34,675 bases of DNA from Syntrophobacteraceae bacterium. GTDB taxonomy: Bacteria; Desulfobacterota; Syntrophobacteria; Syntrophobacterales; Syntrophobacteraceae. A model generated the notes under the pieces. The model did not search any database. It saw only the letters and a list, made by a program, of their open reading frames with translations, and was not told the DNA's origin. Below are positions 7,819-16,446 of the stretch, piece by piece. The stretch spans positions 1,271 to 35,945 of the forward strand of contig PLSV01000181.1 in assembly GCA_003165235.1 (NCBI GenBank). The letters run 5' to 3'. Made by a program: the position numbers and the translations under genes. The number at the start of each line of letters is the position of its first letter. The stretch's first letter is position 1.

Positions 7819-9705
7819 ATGCTCGATTTTGTCAGAAAACACTCCAGATCATGGGGTGTAAAAGTTCTTCTGTGGCTGGTCATCATAGTTTTCGTCGGCT
7901 GGGGCGGCTACCTTTACCAGACCCGCCACGAATACGACATTGCCCGTGTGGGAGATCACTTTATCAGCACCTCCGAGTACACCATGGCCTACAACAATAT
8001 GGTCGAGGGAGTCCGCAAACAATTCGGAGGGGCGCTGCCCGACGAGCTCATGCGCTCTTTGAATATTAAAGAGAAGGCTCTGCAGACGCTGATTCAGCAC
8101 TATCTGATTGTTCGAGGCGCCAAAGATCTCGGCCTTATGGCGACAAACGACGAGATCAGGCGCAAGATTCTCGAGATCCCGGCTTTTCAGACCGAGGGAA
8201 AGTTCGACGCAAAACGCTATGAGGGCATTCTGCGGCAGATGCGTATGACCCCCGATATTTTCGAGCAGCAGATGTCCGAAGATATCACCACCCTGAAAGT
8301 CGAGGCTTTCATAAAGGGCCGCGCCGTTGTCAGTGAAGATGAAATCCTGACCGACCACCACTTAAACCACGATCAGCTAAAGGTCGCATACGTCGTCTTC
8401 GACCCCGTGTCATTAGAAGACAATGTCACCGTGGCGGAGCCGGCCCTCCAGAGCTTTTACCAGAGTAACCAAGACCGTTACATGGAACCTGAAAGGCGTG
8501 AGATCGCCTACGTGCTGCTGAACAGGGAAGACCTGGAGAAGGAGATCCACCCCACTGAGGATGAAATAAACAGGTACTATGAGGCCAATGCGGCCCGATT
8601 TAAGCGTGAGAAACAGGTTCGCGCACAGCATATCCTTTTTCGGGTAAAGCCCGATGCGCCTCAGGCCGAAGTGGACAAGATCCGGGCACAGGCCCAGAAA
8701 ATTCTGGACGAGGCCAAGAAGGGGAAGGACTTTGGCGAACTGGCTAAAAAGCACTCCCAGGACGAAGCTACTGCAAAGAAGGGCGGGGAACTGGGCTTTT
8801 TCTCTTCCGAGCAGATGGATACCGGCTTTTCGGCGACTGCTTTCGCCATGCAGCCGGGCGAGATAAGCGAGCTTGTGCGAACTCCATATGGGTTCCACAT
8901 AATCAAGCTGGAGGAAGTAACCGAGGCGAGGACCGCTCCTATCGATGAGGCAAGAGGTGAAATCGAGAAGGATATCAGGTCTGAGGGCGCCCAGGATATA
9001 GCCTTTAAACAGGCGCGAAACCTGCGTGACCTGGCCAACGCCAGAAAGGATATAGGCAAGGCGGCGCTTGAGATGAAAATGACGGTTTCCGACCCGGTGT
9101 GGATAGCGATGCCGGAGGATAAGTCTCCTTTCCCCGAACCGGTCAAGGCAAAGCTGTTTGAACTGGGCCAAGGCGATGTGAGCGACATGCTGGAACTTCC
9201 AAAGGGCTTCGCAGTGGCTCAGGTGAAATCGATAAAGAGGCCTCAGCCGATCCCGTTCGAGAATCTCAAAGATAAAGTCGCGAGGGATTTCCGTGCAGAC
9301 CAGGCCAGGGGGCTTGCGCAAAAGAGGGCTTCAGAAATTTTGGCGCAGGCCAAAGAGAAAGGCAGCCTTGCCGAGGCGGCCAAAGCCCGGAATGTCAACC
9401 TCAGGCAGAGTGAATTCTTTTCGAGGCAGGAGCCCGATAAAGACTTGAAGCTGCTTCGTGGCGCGAGTCTCAACAGCATCTTCAGTTTAGAGGACTCCAG
9501 GCCCTTTCCGGAAGGGCCATTGGAACTGGGGAACAGGTTCATTGTCTTCCAGTTCCAGGGAAAAAAGCCGGCCGGTGACCCTTCTCAAGAGGAAAAGGCC
9601 GAGATATCCAGCAGGATAGTCCGGCAGAAAGAGACAGCAATCTGGAAAGCGTGGCTGACCGAGATGGGTAGAACTACCAAGGTCGAAAGGTTAAAAGAGG
9701 TTTAG
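7819..9705 (+). CDS. ppiD: SurA/PpiD-type peptidyl-prolyl isomerase
   Basis: A 628-residue periplasmic foldase anchored by one N-terminal transmembrane helix (about residues 14-32, VKVLLWLVIIVFVGWGG). A SurA_N-like chaperone region follows, then a parvulin rotamase domain (about 265-365; QHILFRVKP, GKDFGELAKKHSQD, GGELGFF, TPYGFHIIKLEE), then a weaker second rotamase-like or discontinuous chaperone region to the C-terminus. The order matches PpiD, which helps newly exported proteins fold at the SecYEG exit in Gram-negative bacteria. A palindrome, CCGGCT-AA-AGCCGG (7717-7730), lies about 90 bases upstream. The MFS gene follows 19 bases after the stop. Confidence 0.92.
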   Translation: MLDFVRKHSRSWGVKVLLWLVIIVFVGWGGYLYQTRHEYDIARVGDHFISTSEYTMAYNNMVEGVRKQFGGALPDELMRSLNIKEKALQTLIQHYLIVRGAKDLGLMATNDEIRRKILEIPAFQTEGKFDAKRYEGILRQMRMTPDIFEQQMSEDITTLKVEAFIKGRAVVSEDEILTDHHLNHDQLKVAYVVFDPVSLEDNVTVAEPALQSFYQSNQDRYMEPERREIAYVLLNREDLEKEIHPTEDEINRYYEANAARFKREKQVRAQHILFRVKPDAPQAEVDKIRAQAQKILDEAKKGKDFGELAKKHSQDEATAKKGGELGFFSSEQMDTGFSATAFAMQPGEISELVRTPYGFHIIKLEEVTEARTAPIDEARGEIEKDIRSEGAQDIAFKQARNLRDLANARKDIGKAALEMKMTVSDPVWIAMPEDKSPFPEPVKAKLFELGQGDVSDMLELPKGFAVAQVKSIKRPQPIPFENLKDKVARDFRADQARGLAQKRASEILAQAKEKGSLAEAAKARNVNLRQSEFFSRQEPDKDLKLLRGASLNSIFSLEDSRPFPEGPLELGNRFIVFQFQGKKPAGDPSQEEKAEISSRIVRQKETAIWKAWLTEMGRTTKVERLKEV

Positions 9706-9724
9706 CCTGCTGGTTTGAAACTAT

Positions 9725-11068
9725 TTGAAGATTCCGTTTGTGCAACCTAAGCATGCAGGTCAGGTGGAGCGTTTAAGTAAAGCCCAACGTCTTTTTTCAG
9801 CGCACTCCCGCTATTCTTATCGGCATCTCCTTCTTTTTGGGCTCTGCGCGGCCCTTTATTTCTGGTCGGTATTCTTCAGGGCGTCGAATGCAATTATAGC
9901 CCCGGAGTTGCAAAAGGACCTCTCACTCACGCCGGAGAGGCTGGGAACGCTGAGCGCGTCGTTCTTCTATGCTTTTGCGCTTGCCCAGGTCCCCATTGCA
10001 CTTCTCCTGGACAGGCTCGGAGCGAGGCGCATAATGACAGCGCTGAGTCTTGTCGGCTCGTTGGGGGCGGTCATATTCGGCCTGGCGCCCGACCTTAACG
10101 CAGCGGTAATCGGCAGGACACTGCTGGGCTTGGGCATGGCGGCAAACTTCATTGGAAGCTTGAAGCTCTTCACGCAATGGTTTTCTCCCAGGGAATTCGC
10201 CACCATGGCAGGTCTGCTGACCGGGGTCGGCACCATAGGCAGTCTCGCCGCAAGCACGCCCCTTGCGCTGCTGGTGGATCGGATCGGCTGGAGAGCGTCT
10301 TTTATAGCCGTCGGGGTGCTTACGGCAGCCCTGGCGATCTTTTTCCATGTGGGGGTCAGTGAGAGGCATTATCCGACTGAAGGGCTTTCCGGCGAAGTCG
10401 CCGGCGCTTCCCGAAAAACAAGCGTAATTTCCGAGCTGAAGACCCTTTTTTCAAGCCGTGACTATTGGCTGATTTCCTGCGGAACTTTTTTCAGATACGG
10501 GACCATGATGGCTATCCAGGGCCTGTGGGCCGGGCCTTACCTGATGCAGTGCTTCAGGCTCTCCCCCGTGCAGGCCGGAAATATCATAACCGGGACCATC
10601 ATCGGCTATGTCGCCGGTTGCTCCGGCGGCGGGTGGCTGTCGGACCGCGTACTCGGCTCCCGCAAATATGTCGTAATCCTGGGTCTGGCCGGAATGACCG
10701 CAACAAGCATGTGCCTCACCTGGTCGCTGGGCCAGAAAGACCCCTTTTTTCAGGCGCTCACCTTTTTTTCGCTGGGCCTTTTCGGAGGGATCGGCAATGT
10801 TGTTTACGCACACATAAAAGGAGTCATGCCTCCCGAGATGGCCGGAATGGCCCTTACGGGCATAAACTTTTTCACCATGCTGGGCGTAGGCGCGTATATC
10901 CATCTGATGGGATGGGTGATCGAATGCCTTCCGGTGGAAAAACAGGCCGGACTGGAAGGGTACCAGACCGCCTTTTCGCCTGTTTTTATCGGCCTGGCCG
11001 CAGCGACGCTTCTCTATTTTTTCACACGGGAATCGAAGGAATTCTCAAAGGCCCAGGGAAAGGCATAG
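9725..11068 (+). CDS. MFS transporter
   Basis: About 447 residues with roughly twelve hydrophobic segments and a central hydrophilic loop near residues 215-240, as expected for a major facilitator superfamily permease. The loop-2/3 motif appears as LLDRLGARRIM, and the second half repeats it as WLSDRVLGSRK. The substrate cannot be deduced; the layout (FFRASNAIIAPEL, LLGLGMAANFIGSLKLF) is close to the anion/organic-acid exporter-like branch. The start is uncertain: TTG 9725 gives the longest frame but lacks a clear ribosome site, and GTG codons a little downstream are possible. It is converging with panC; no clear terminator was seen in the 41-base gap. Confidence 0.88.
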   Translation: MKIPFVQPKHAGQVERLSKAQRLFSAHSRYSYRHLLLFGLCAALYFWSVFFRASNAIIAPELQKDLSLTPERLGTLSASFFYAFALAQVPIALLLDRLGARRIMTALSLVGSLGAVIFGLAPDLNAAVIGRTLLGLGMAANFIGSLKLFTQWFSPREFATMAGLLTGVGTIGSLAASTPLALLVDRIGWRASFIAVGVLTAALAIFFHVGVSERHYPTEGLSGEVAGASRKTSVISELKTLFSSRDYWLISCGTFFRYGTMMAIQGLWAGPYLMQCFRLSPVQAGNIITGTIIGYVAGCSGGGWLSDRVLGSRKYVVILGLAGMTATSMCLTWSLGQKDPFFQALTFFSLGLFGGIGNVVYAHIKGVMPPEMAGMALTGINFFTMLGVGAYIHLMGWVIECLPVEKQAGLEGYQTAFSPVFIGLAAATLLYFFTRESKEFSKAQGKA

Positions 11069-11109
11069 AGATTTCATCAATAATTCACTCAAACCAGCCC
11101 TAAAAGAAT

Positions 11110-11961
11110 TCATGCCGGTAGGAGCAGAACGCGGTTATCTATCAGCCGCGTCTTTCCCACCCAGACGGCCAGAGCGAGCAGAGTCGGCCCGCTTATAACT
11201 TCCACGTCCTCGATAGTGTCGGGGTCGCAGAGCCGGGCATAATCAACAGTGGCCCCGCCGCCGGTTGTAAGGCGATCATTAACGGCCTTCAAAATCACCG
11301 TTGCGTTTCTTTCTCCCAAGTCGACAAGCTCCTGGGCTTCCTTCAAAGAACGGTTGAGCCGCAGGGCCGCAGGCCGCTCCCCGGGTTTGAGATAGGTATT
11401 CCGGCTGCTCATAGCAAGGCCGTCCTGCTCCCGGACGATCGGGTGACCGACGATGTCGATATCCATATTCATATCCTTGACCATGCGCCTGATACTTACA
11501 AGCTGCTGAAAATCTTTTTGTCCGAATACAGCAATATGGGGCTTTACAGCGTGGAACAGTTTGCTCACTACGGTGGCGACACCGCGAAAGAAAACCGGCC
11601 TGCTCATGCCGCAAAGGTTTTCGGTCACCTGAGTAACATTCACATATGTCTGGAACCCCTCCGGATACATCTCATCAACACGGGGGACGAACGCCAGGTC
11701 CGTTCCCACGGCGGTTGAAAGATCGATGTCTCGCTGAAGGTCTCGAGGATAGCTTTCAAAGTCCTCAGTGGGCGCAAATTGGGTCGGGTTCACAAAAATA
11801 CTGATCACAGCCTTTGTCCCTAGTTTCCGGGCAGTGCGCATAAGATCGAGGTGGCCCTCGTGGAAAAAGCCCATAGTCGGCACGAAAGCTATACGCTCCC
11901 GACCTGCGCGCCAGGTGTCCGCAAGCCGCTGCATCTCTGAGATATTTTCGATGATGCGCAT
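11110..11961 (-). CDS. panC: Pantothenate synthetase
   Basis: Cytoplasmic ligase that joins pantoate and beta-alanine with ATP, the last step of vitamin B5 (CoA precursor) synthesis. The 283-residue length is typical. The HIGH-type motif is HEGH (34-37) within FVPTMGFFHEGH; FGQKDFQQL and the KMSKS-like MSSRN are also present, as is the NPTQF signature. AAGGAG stands 5 bases before the ATG at 11961. It is transcribed alone on the minus strand; panB and panD are not in the window. Confidence 0.96.
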   Translation of the reverse strand: MRIIENISEMQRLADTWRAGRERIAFVPTMGFFHEGHLDLMRTARKLGTKAVISIFVNPTQFAPTEDFESYPRDLQRDIDLSTAVGTDLAFVPRVDEMYPEGFQTYVNVTQVTENLCGMSRPVFFRGVATVVSKLFHAVKPHIAVFGQKDFQQLVSIRRMVKDMNMDIDIVGHPIVREQDGLAMSSRNTYLKPGERPAALRLNRSLKEAQELVDLGERNATVILKAVNDRLTTGGGATVDYARLCDPDTIEDVEVISGPTLLALAVWVGKTRLIDNRVLLLPA

Positions 11962-12056
11962 GTCAGCTCCTTAAAGTGAAGGGTGAGCGCCAAAACTCGT
12001 TTCAATCTCCGTTCCGTCTCAGTCCATACCTGGTCCAAGCTAAACGATAATAAGTT

Positions 12057-12084
12057 GTTATCATTAGGCCAATTCACTTGTCAA
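12057..12084 (-). promoter_or_regulatory. Probable sigma70 promoter for panC
   Basis: On the minus strand a perfect TTGACA (12079-12084) is followed after 16 bases by GATAAC (12057-12062), about 100 bases upstream of the panC ATG. The region 11962-12343 holds only this promoter and the one facing alr; no gene is recognised in it. Confidence 0.45.
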
Positions 12085-12230
12085 TGCTTAGGGATGCGAG
12101 CGCACGGTTACCCTGTTCCGCCACTAAACCGCTTTTGCCGGCGAATGACCTTCTTGACGGAAAGGATATTTGCTCTCTTATCCATCCGCTATCACCCGGC
12201 ATCCAGTTTGGAGTTGCATTATTCCTTTTC

Positions 12231-12260
12231 TTGTACATGTTCGATATTTGGTGCTAAACT
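12231..12260 (+). promoter_or_regulatory. Possible sigma70 promoter for alr
   Basis: TTGTAC (12231-12236), 18 bases, TAAACT (12255-12260), about 85 bases before the alr ATG. Confidence 0.35.
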
Positions 12261-12343
12261 TCACTTGTGACATCTTTTTTAGAGGAATACCTGAACGCGG
12301 TCGAAAAGCCGGCCTGTAAGCCGAGTGGAAAAGAGACGGTTTT

Positions 12344-13465
12344 ATGAGCTTGAGGAATTATGCGGAGATAAACCTGGATAACCTTGCCTATAATATCGGA
12401 TGCATTCGCGAAAAGGTTGCGTCCTCAGCGGTTATTCCTGTAATCAAGGCGGATGCTTACGGACATGGCGCCGCGCCTGTCGCCAAACGGCTTGCCCTGG
12501 AGGGGTGCGCCATGTTTGCCGTCGCCCGGTTCGAGGAGGGGATGGAACTCAGAGAAAGCGGCATTTCCCAGCGTATCCTCATCCTTGGCCGGCTCTTTCC
12601 TGATGATATTGCGCAGGCTGTAAAAGCGGGCTTAACCCTGAGCATTTTTGGGGAGGAGGACCTGAGCTGGGTCGAGGAGGCTTGCGGGCATTCCCGGGAT
12701 TTGCCTGCTACAGTGCATCTCAAACTCGATTCAGGAATGGGAAGGGTAGGACTGCTTTTGGACAAGGCCGCAGATTTGTTCGAGCGGCTGGCGAAATCAA
12801 GGGTCTGCATATGGGAAGGACTTTACACGCACTTTTCGACAGCCGACGAAAGGGACAAAACCTTTGCGAACCTTCAACTTTCAAGGTTTCGCGAAGTGCT
12901 TGCCATGCTTCCGCAGCTTGCGAAAAGGCCGCGGATCGTCCACATGGCCGCAAGCGGCGCGATTCTCGACCTTCCTGAGAGCTATTTCGACGCCGTACGG
13001 CCAGGAATCCTTATGTACGGTCATTATCCGTCAAAGGAGACCTCCCGGTGTATCCTGCCCAGGCAAGTCATGTCCCTGAAATCATACGTCGCTCACCTGC
13101 GGGAAATGCCTGCAGGACATCCCATCAGCTATGGGAGGCGGTGGATAACACCCGGGCCGGTCAAGATCGCCGTGCTGCCGATTGGATATGCGGACGGACT
13201 TAGCCGCAGGCTTACCAACAACGGAGACGTTTTGATCCGTGACAGGCGATATCCGATCGTTGGCGCGGTTACAATGGACTACATCATGGTAAATGTTGGA
13301 AGCGATCCCGTTGTGGTCGGCGATGAAGTCCTGCTGTGGGGAGAATCGCCCGACGGGGTTATCCAGACACTTGACGTGGCCGAGCGAATAGGAACGATTC
13401 CCTATGAATTGACCTGCGCAGTTTCTCGGCGCGTGCCGCGCGTCTATATCGGTAGAACCGACTGA
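12344..13465 (+). CDS. alr: Alanine racemase
   Basis: PLP enzyme that interconverts L- and D-alanine, supplying D-Ala for peptidoglycan. The 373-residue product begins with the TIM-barrel domain; the PLP lysine is K35 in VIKADAYGHG, and the catalytic tyrosine is Y263 in ISYGRRW. The C-terminal beta domain has LPIGYADGLSR and the MDYIMV segment. The start ATG is the first residue of the usual SLRNYAEINLDNL opening. It is read divergently from panC across a 382-base gap. Confidence 0.96.
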   Translation: MSLRNYAEINLDNLAYNIGCIREKVASSAVIPVIKADAYGHGAAPVAKRLALEGCAMFAVARFEEGMELRESGISQRILILGRLFPDDIAQAVKAGLTLSIFGEEDLSWVEEACGHSRDLPATVHLKLDSGMGRVGLLLDKAADLFERLAKSRVCIWEGLYTHFSTADERDKTFANLQLSRFREVLAMLPQLAKRPRIVHMAASGAILDLPESYFDAVRPGILMYGHYPSKETSRCILPRQVMSLKSYVAHLREMPAGHPISYGRRWITPGPVKIAVLPIGYADGLSRRLTNNGDVLIRDRRYPIVGAVTMDYIMVNVGSDPVVVGDEVLLWGESPDGVIQTLDVAERIGTIPYELTCAVSRRVPRVYIGRTD

Positions 13466-13501
13466 ATTAATGAAGAGGAACAAAATCACAGCCACTCCGC
13501 A

Positions 13502-13531
13502 TTGCGCTCAAGCGGCACATTCTGCTAAGAT
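13502..13531 (+). promoter_or_regulatory. Possible sigma70 promoter for the RACE gene
   Basis: TTGCGC (13502-13507), 18 bases, TAAGAT (13526-13531), about 70 bases before the ATG at 13603. An AT-rich TAATTATACT overlaps the -10. Only moderate match to consensus. Confidence 0.3.
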
Positions 13532-13602
13532 AATTATACTACCTCGGGCCCAAGGTCATTTCCTGTTGCAGATTATTTCTCTTGATGAGCGGATAACTCG
13601 AA

Positions 13603-15573
13603 ATGAAAACTCATAAAATCAAATTCCTGCCCCACGGCAAAGAAATAGACTTTGAGGAGTCCGAGAGTGTCCTCCATGCCGCCATGGAGGCAGGTGTTCA
13701 TGTGAACGCCTCTTGCGGCGGGGAGGGATTTTGCGGGAAGTGCAGGATAATAATCGAAAAAGGAGATATTGAGGACGGCATCTCGGAGCATCTCAGCAAG
13801 GAGGACCTGGATGCAGGTTACAGGCTTGCCTGCAGGAGCCGAATCAAAAGCGACCTCACAGTTCGCATTCCGGTCGAATCGGAAATCGACGCGAGTATCC
13901 TAAACAGGGCGCCGCCCAGGCGTACCGCCCGAATCCAGCAGATGAACCTGGAAGACCTGAAGAGCAAGGGTCTTTTTATACCTCCTGTCGAGAAAAGGCA
14001 CCTTGAGCTGCCTGAGCCGACAAGCGCAGACAATCTTGCCGATACGTCACGTCTTATCGGTTTTCTCAGGCTCAAACACGATGAACACAGGCTGGTGGTG
14101 CGGCTTCCGGTCATTCGTAAAATTCCGGGGACATTGAGAGAAGCAGGTTTCAAGATTACCGTGACCCTTGACCGGCCTGTTTTCGACGGCGGGAAAACCC
14201 ATATCGTCAATATAGAACCTGGAGACACCACCGGCAGAAACTTTGCGATAGCCGTTGATATCGGCACCACGACCGTTTACGGACAACTGATCGATCTCAT
14301 TACGGGAAGCGTGCTTGCCGAGCATGGAGACTTCAACGGCCAGATCAGCTACGGCGAAGACATTATCTCGAGGATCATATACGCGGAAAAGCCGGGGGGG
14401 CTCGATACCCTGCACGAAGTCGTCATTCGGACCATAAACAGGATAATCGACCATGTAATTGAGACCTCCCAAGTCGATCGCCAGCAAGTCTCCACGATTA
14501 CGTTTGCAGGCAATACCACGATGACGCAGATCCTTTTGCAAATCGACCCCAGGTTCATCAGGCGGCATCCCTACGTGCCGGCGTCAACTCTTTATCCGTC
14601 CATACGGGCCGTCGATCTGGGGATAGATCTGGTTGACCATGCGACCGCCCTCGTCTATCCTTCCATTTCCAGCTTTATAGGTGGGGACATCGTAGCCGGT
14701 GTGATGGGTTCGGGAATACATCTCTCCGATCAACTCTCGCTTTTCATAGACATAGGCACGAACGCCGAGATAGTGATCGGCAACAGGGATTGGCTTACCT
14801 GCGCCGCCTGTTCGGCCGGACCGGCCTTCGAGGGCGGGGGCGTCCAATGCGGCATGCGCGCGGACATTGGGGCAATCGAGGACTTCTCAGTCGATCCTCA
14901 CACGCTGGAGCCGATGATCCTGACAGTGGGAAACGTTAGGCCGAGGGGTATATGCGGGTCCGGCCTGATCAATATTGTGGCAAGGCTTTTGGAAGCGGGA
15001 ATTATCGACAACCGGGGGAAATTCAACCGCGACCTGAAATCATACAGGCTCAGGGAAAAAGACGGCGTCTATGAATACCTGCTGGATCGGCAAGAACAGA
15101 CTCAAATTGGAAGGGACATCGTCATTACCGAAAACGATATCGGGAACCTCGTCCGCGCAAAAGGAGCCATCTACAGCGGGTGCCAAACCCTGCTCGAGGC
15201 TGTGGGCCTCAAGATCGCGGACCTTGACAGAATAGTGCTGGCCGGTGGATTCGGCAGCCACATAGACATCGAAATGGCCATGACCATAGGGCTGCTTCCG
15301 GAAATCGATCCTGACAAAATAACGTACATAGGGAACGGTTCGCTTCTCGGCGCAAGAATGTGTGCGTTGACCAACCGGATCAGAAAAGACGTCGTCAATG
15401 TAATGAAAAAGATGACGAACTTCGAACTCTCCGAAACGCCATCCTTTATGGCTCATTACGTTGCCGCTCTGTTTCTCCCCCATACGGACCTCGATCTGTT
15501 CCCAAAGGTCAAGGGCAGGTTGGAACGGAGGCCGGGGCCAAAACCAGTTGTAATTAAGGAATTGATGAGTTGA
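13603..15573 (+). CDS. RACE-type corrinoid protein reductive activator ([2Fe-2S] + ASKHA/DUF4445)
   Basis: A 656-residue metalloprotein. Residues 1-90 form a plant-type [2Fe-2S] ferredoxin domain with cysteines C38, C44, C47 and C77 (C-x5-C-x2-C-x29-C). A linker and a middle domain lead to a C-terminal ASKHA ATPase-like domain with AVDIGTTTVYGQL, FAGNTTMTQ, FIDIGTNAEIVIG, CSAGPAFEGGG and VLAGGFGSH. This is the architecture of RACE proteins, which use ATP and low-potential electrons to reduce inactive Co(II) corrinoid to Co(I) in methyltransferase or CoFeSP systems. It is normal in length. No corrinoid protein, methyltransferase or CODH/ACS subunit lies in this window, so the partner is unknown. 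It converges with a lipoprotein gene. Confidence 0.92.
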   Translation: MKTHKIKFLPHGKEIDFEESESVLHAAMEAGVHVNASCGGEGFCGKCRIIIEKGDIEDGISEHLSKEDLDAGYRLACRSRIKSDLTVRIPVESEIDASILNRAPPRRTARIQQMNLEDLKSKGLFIPPVEKRHLELPEPTSADNLADTSRLIGFLRLKHDEHRLVVRLPVIRKIPGTLREAGFKITVTLDRPVFDGGKTHIVNIEPGDTTGRNFAIAVDIGTTTVYGQLIDLITGSVLAEHGDFNGQISYGEDIISRIIYAEKPGGLDTLHEVVIRTINRIIDHVIETSQVDRQQVSTITFAGNTTMTQILLQIDPRFIRRHPYVPASTLYPSIRAVDLGIDLVDHATALVYPSISSFIGGDIVAGVMGSGIHLSDQLSLFIDIGTNAEIVIGNRDWLTCAACSAGPAFEGGGVQCGMRADIGAIEDFSVDPHTLEPMILTVGNVRPRGICGSGLINIVARLLEAGIIDNRGKFNRDLKSYRLREKDGVYEYLLDRQEQTQIGRDIVITENDIGNLVRAKGAIYSGCQTLLEAVGLKIADLDRIVLAGGFGSHIDIEMAMTIGLLPEIDPDKITYIGNGSLLGARMCALTNRIRKDVVNVMKKMTNFELSETPSFMAHYVAALFLPHTDLDLFPKVKGRLERRPGPKPVVIKELMS

Positions 15574-15606
15574 GCATGGTATAAGGTCCCCAAAGCTTTT
15601 ATTGAT

Positions 15607-15987
15607 TTATTTCGCAACCAAATTGTTTCTTACAGTGTAGAATGAATGTGTTGAACCTTCAAGTTTCGCTGCCACAATATCACCTTTGGCGCGCTCAATG
15701 ATGAAAATGTCTTTGTCTGTAGGGAGGACGAAACATCGTTTCTCTCTTATTAAATTGTCTATTATGTCAAAGTCGCTCCGGTGAGCATTTGTAATCTCCA
15801 TATCGCTAATTTGCAGGCATCCGATAGAGTTAAGTTTGGCATAATGTGGACCACGGAGGTCGGCAGCTATTTGTGAAAGTTCCGCTGATTGTTTTTCCAA
15901 AGTTGAAGGATCATCGCCAAGTGGTAAATAGCAACCGGAAATAGCACAAAGGGCCGCAGTTAGAAATATACATAGAATCTTTCTCAT
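15607..15987 (-). CDS. Small predicted lipoprotein
   Basis: A 126-residue protein with an N-terminal signal peptide (RKILCIFLTAALCA) and a lipobox ISGC ending at C19, so it should be lipidated and anchored to a membrane. The mature part is mixed polar with no motif I recognise. A GGGG-containing ribosome site precedes the ATG. It is downstream of, and likely co-transcribed with, the zinc-ribbon membrane protein gene (30-base gap). Base composition is somewhat lower in GC than the neighbours. Confidence 0.7.
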   Translation of the reverse strand: MRKILCIFLTAALCAISGCYLPLGDDPSTLEKQSAELSQIAADLRGPHYAKLNSIGCLQISDMEITNAHRSDFDIIDNLIREKRCFVLPTDKDIFIIERAKGDIVAAKLEGSTHSFYTVRNNLVAK

Positions 15988-16017
15988 TTTAACCCCTTCT
16001 TTTAACTGTCGATCGTG

Positions 16018-16350
16018 TCAAAGCCCCTCAATTAGCTTGTAATATTCTTTGATAGTGCGGATGGATTCCATGGTGGTCAGGAACAAGATCCAACTGAGAA
16101 CAAGGATTCCTATTGTGAGTCCGGTCTTCCACGCCAGCGTCGTTTGTGGACGCAACCAGATCAGGGGCAAGGCCAGAGGCCCCACACCACAGAGTGCGAT
16201 GATAATAAAGGATTTTCGAAAATACCATTGCATCTTGTTCTGTGCAAGGCGTGGGTGGCCGGAGGCATCCATAAACTCACCGCAGTGCTTACACTTTATC
16301 GCGGCGTCTTGAATTTCTTCAGCGCAGAAGGGACACTTTTTCATTATCAT
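16018..16350 (-). CDS. Zinc-ribbon membrane protein
   Basis: 110 residues: a zinc ribbon with CPFC (C6, C9) and CKHC (C20, C23) at the N-terminus, then two hydrophobic helices (about 47-66 and 74-94) and a short charged tail. Such proteins are widespread and uncharacterised; the ribbon probably serves protein or nucleic-acid contacts on the cytoplasmic face. The start may be the first or third codon (ATG-ATA-ATG). It pairs with the lipoprotein gene just downstream. Confidence 0.7.
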   Translation of the reverse strand: MIMKKCPFCAEEIQDAAIKCKHCGEFMDASGHPRLAQNKMQWYFRKSFIIIALCGVGPLALPLIWLRPQTTLAWKTGLTIGILVLSWILFLTTMESIRTIKEYYKLIEGL

Positions 16351-16446
16351 CGCCTACACGCAATTGGAGTATTCCTTATGTAAGCAGAAGCAGAAAGCTT
16401 TTGCTCCCTGCTCCCCGCCGTGTCTTCTCAGGCGGCCTCTTAATCC

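Noticed and set aside
8413..9321. 302-codon minus frame inside ppiD
   Set aside because: Shadow of the parvulin gene.
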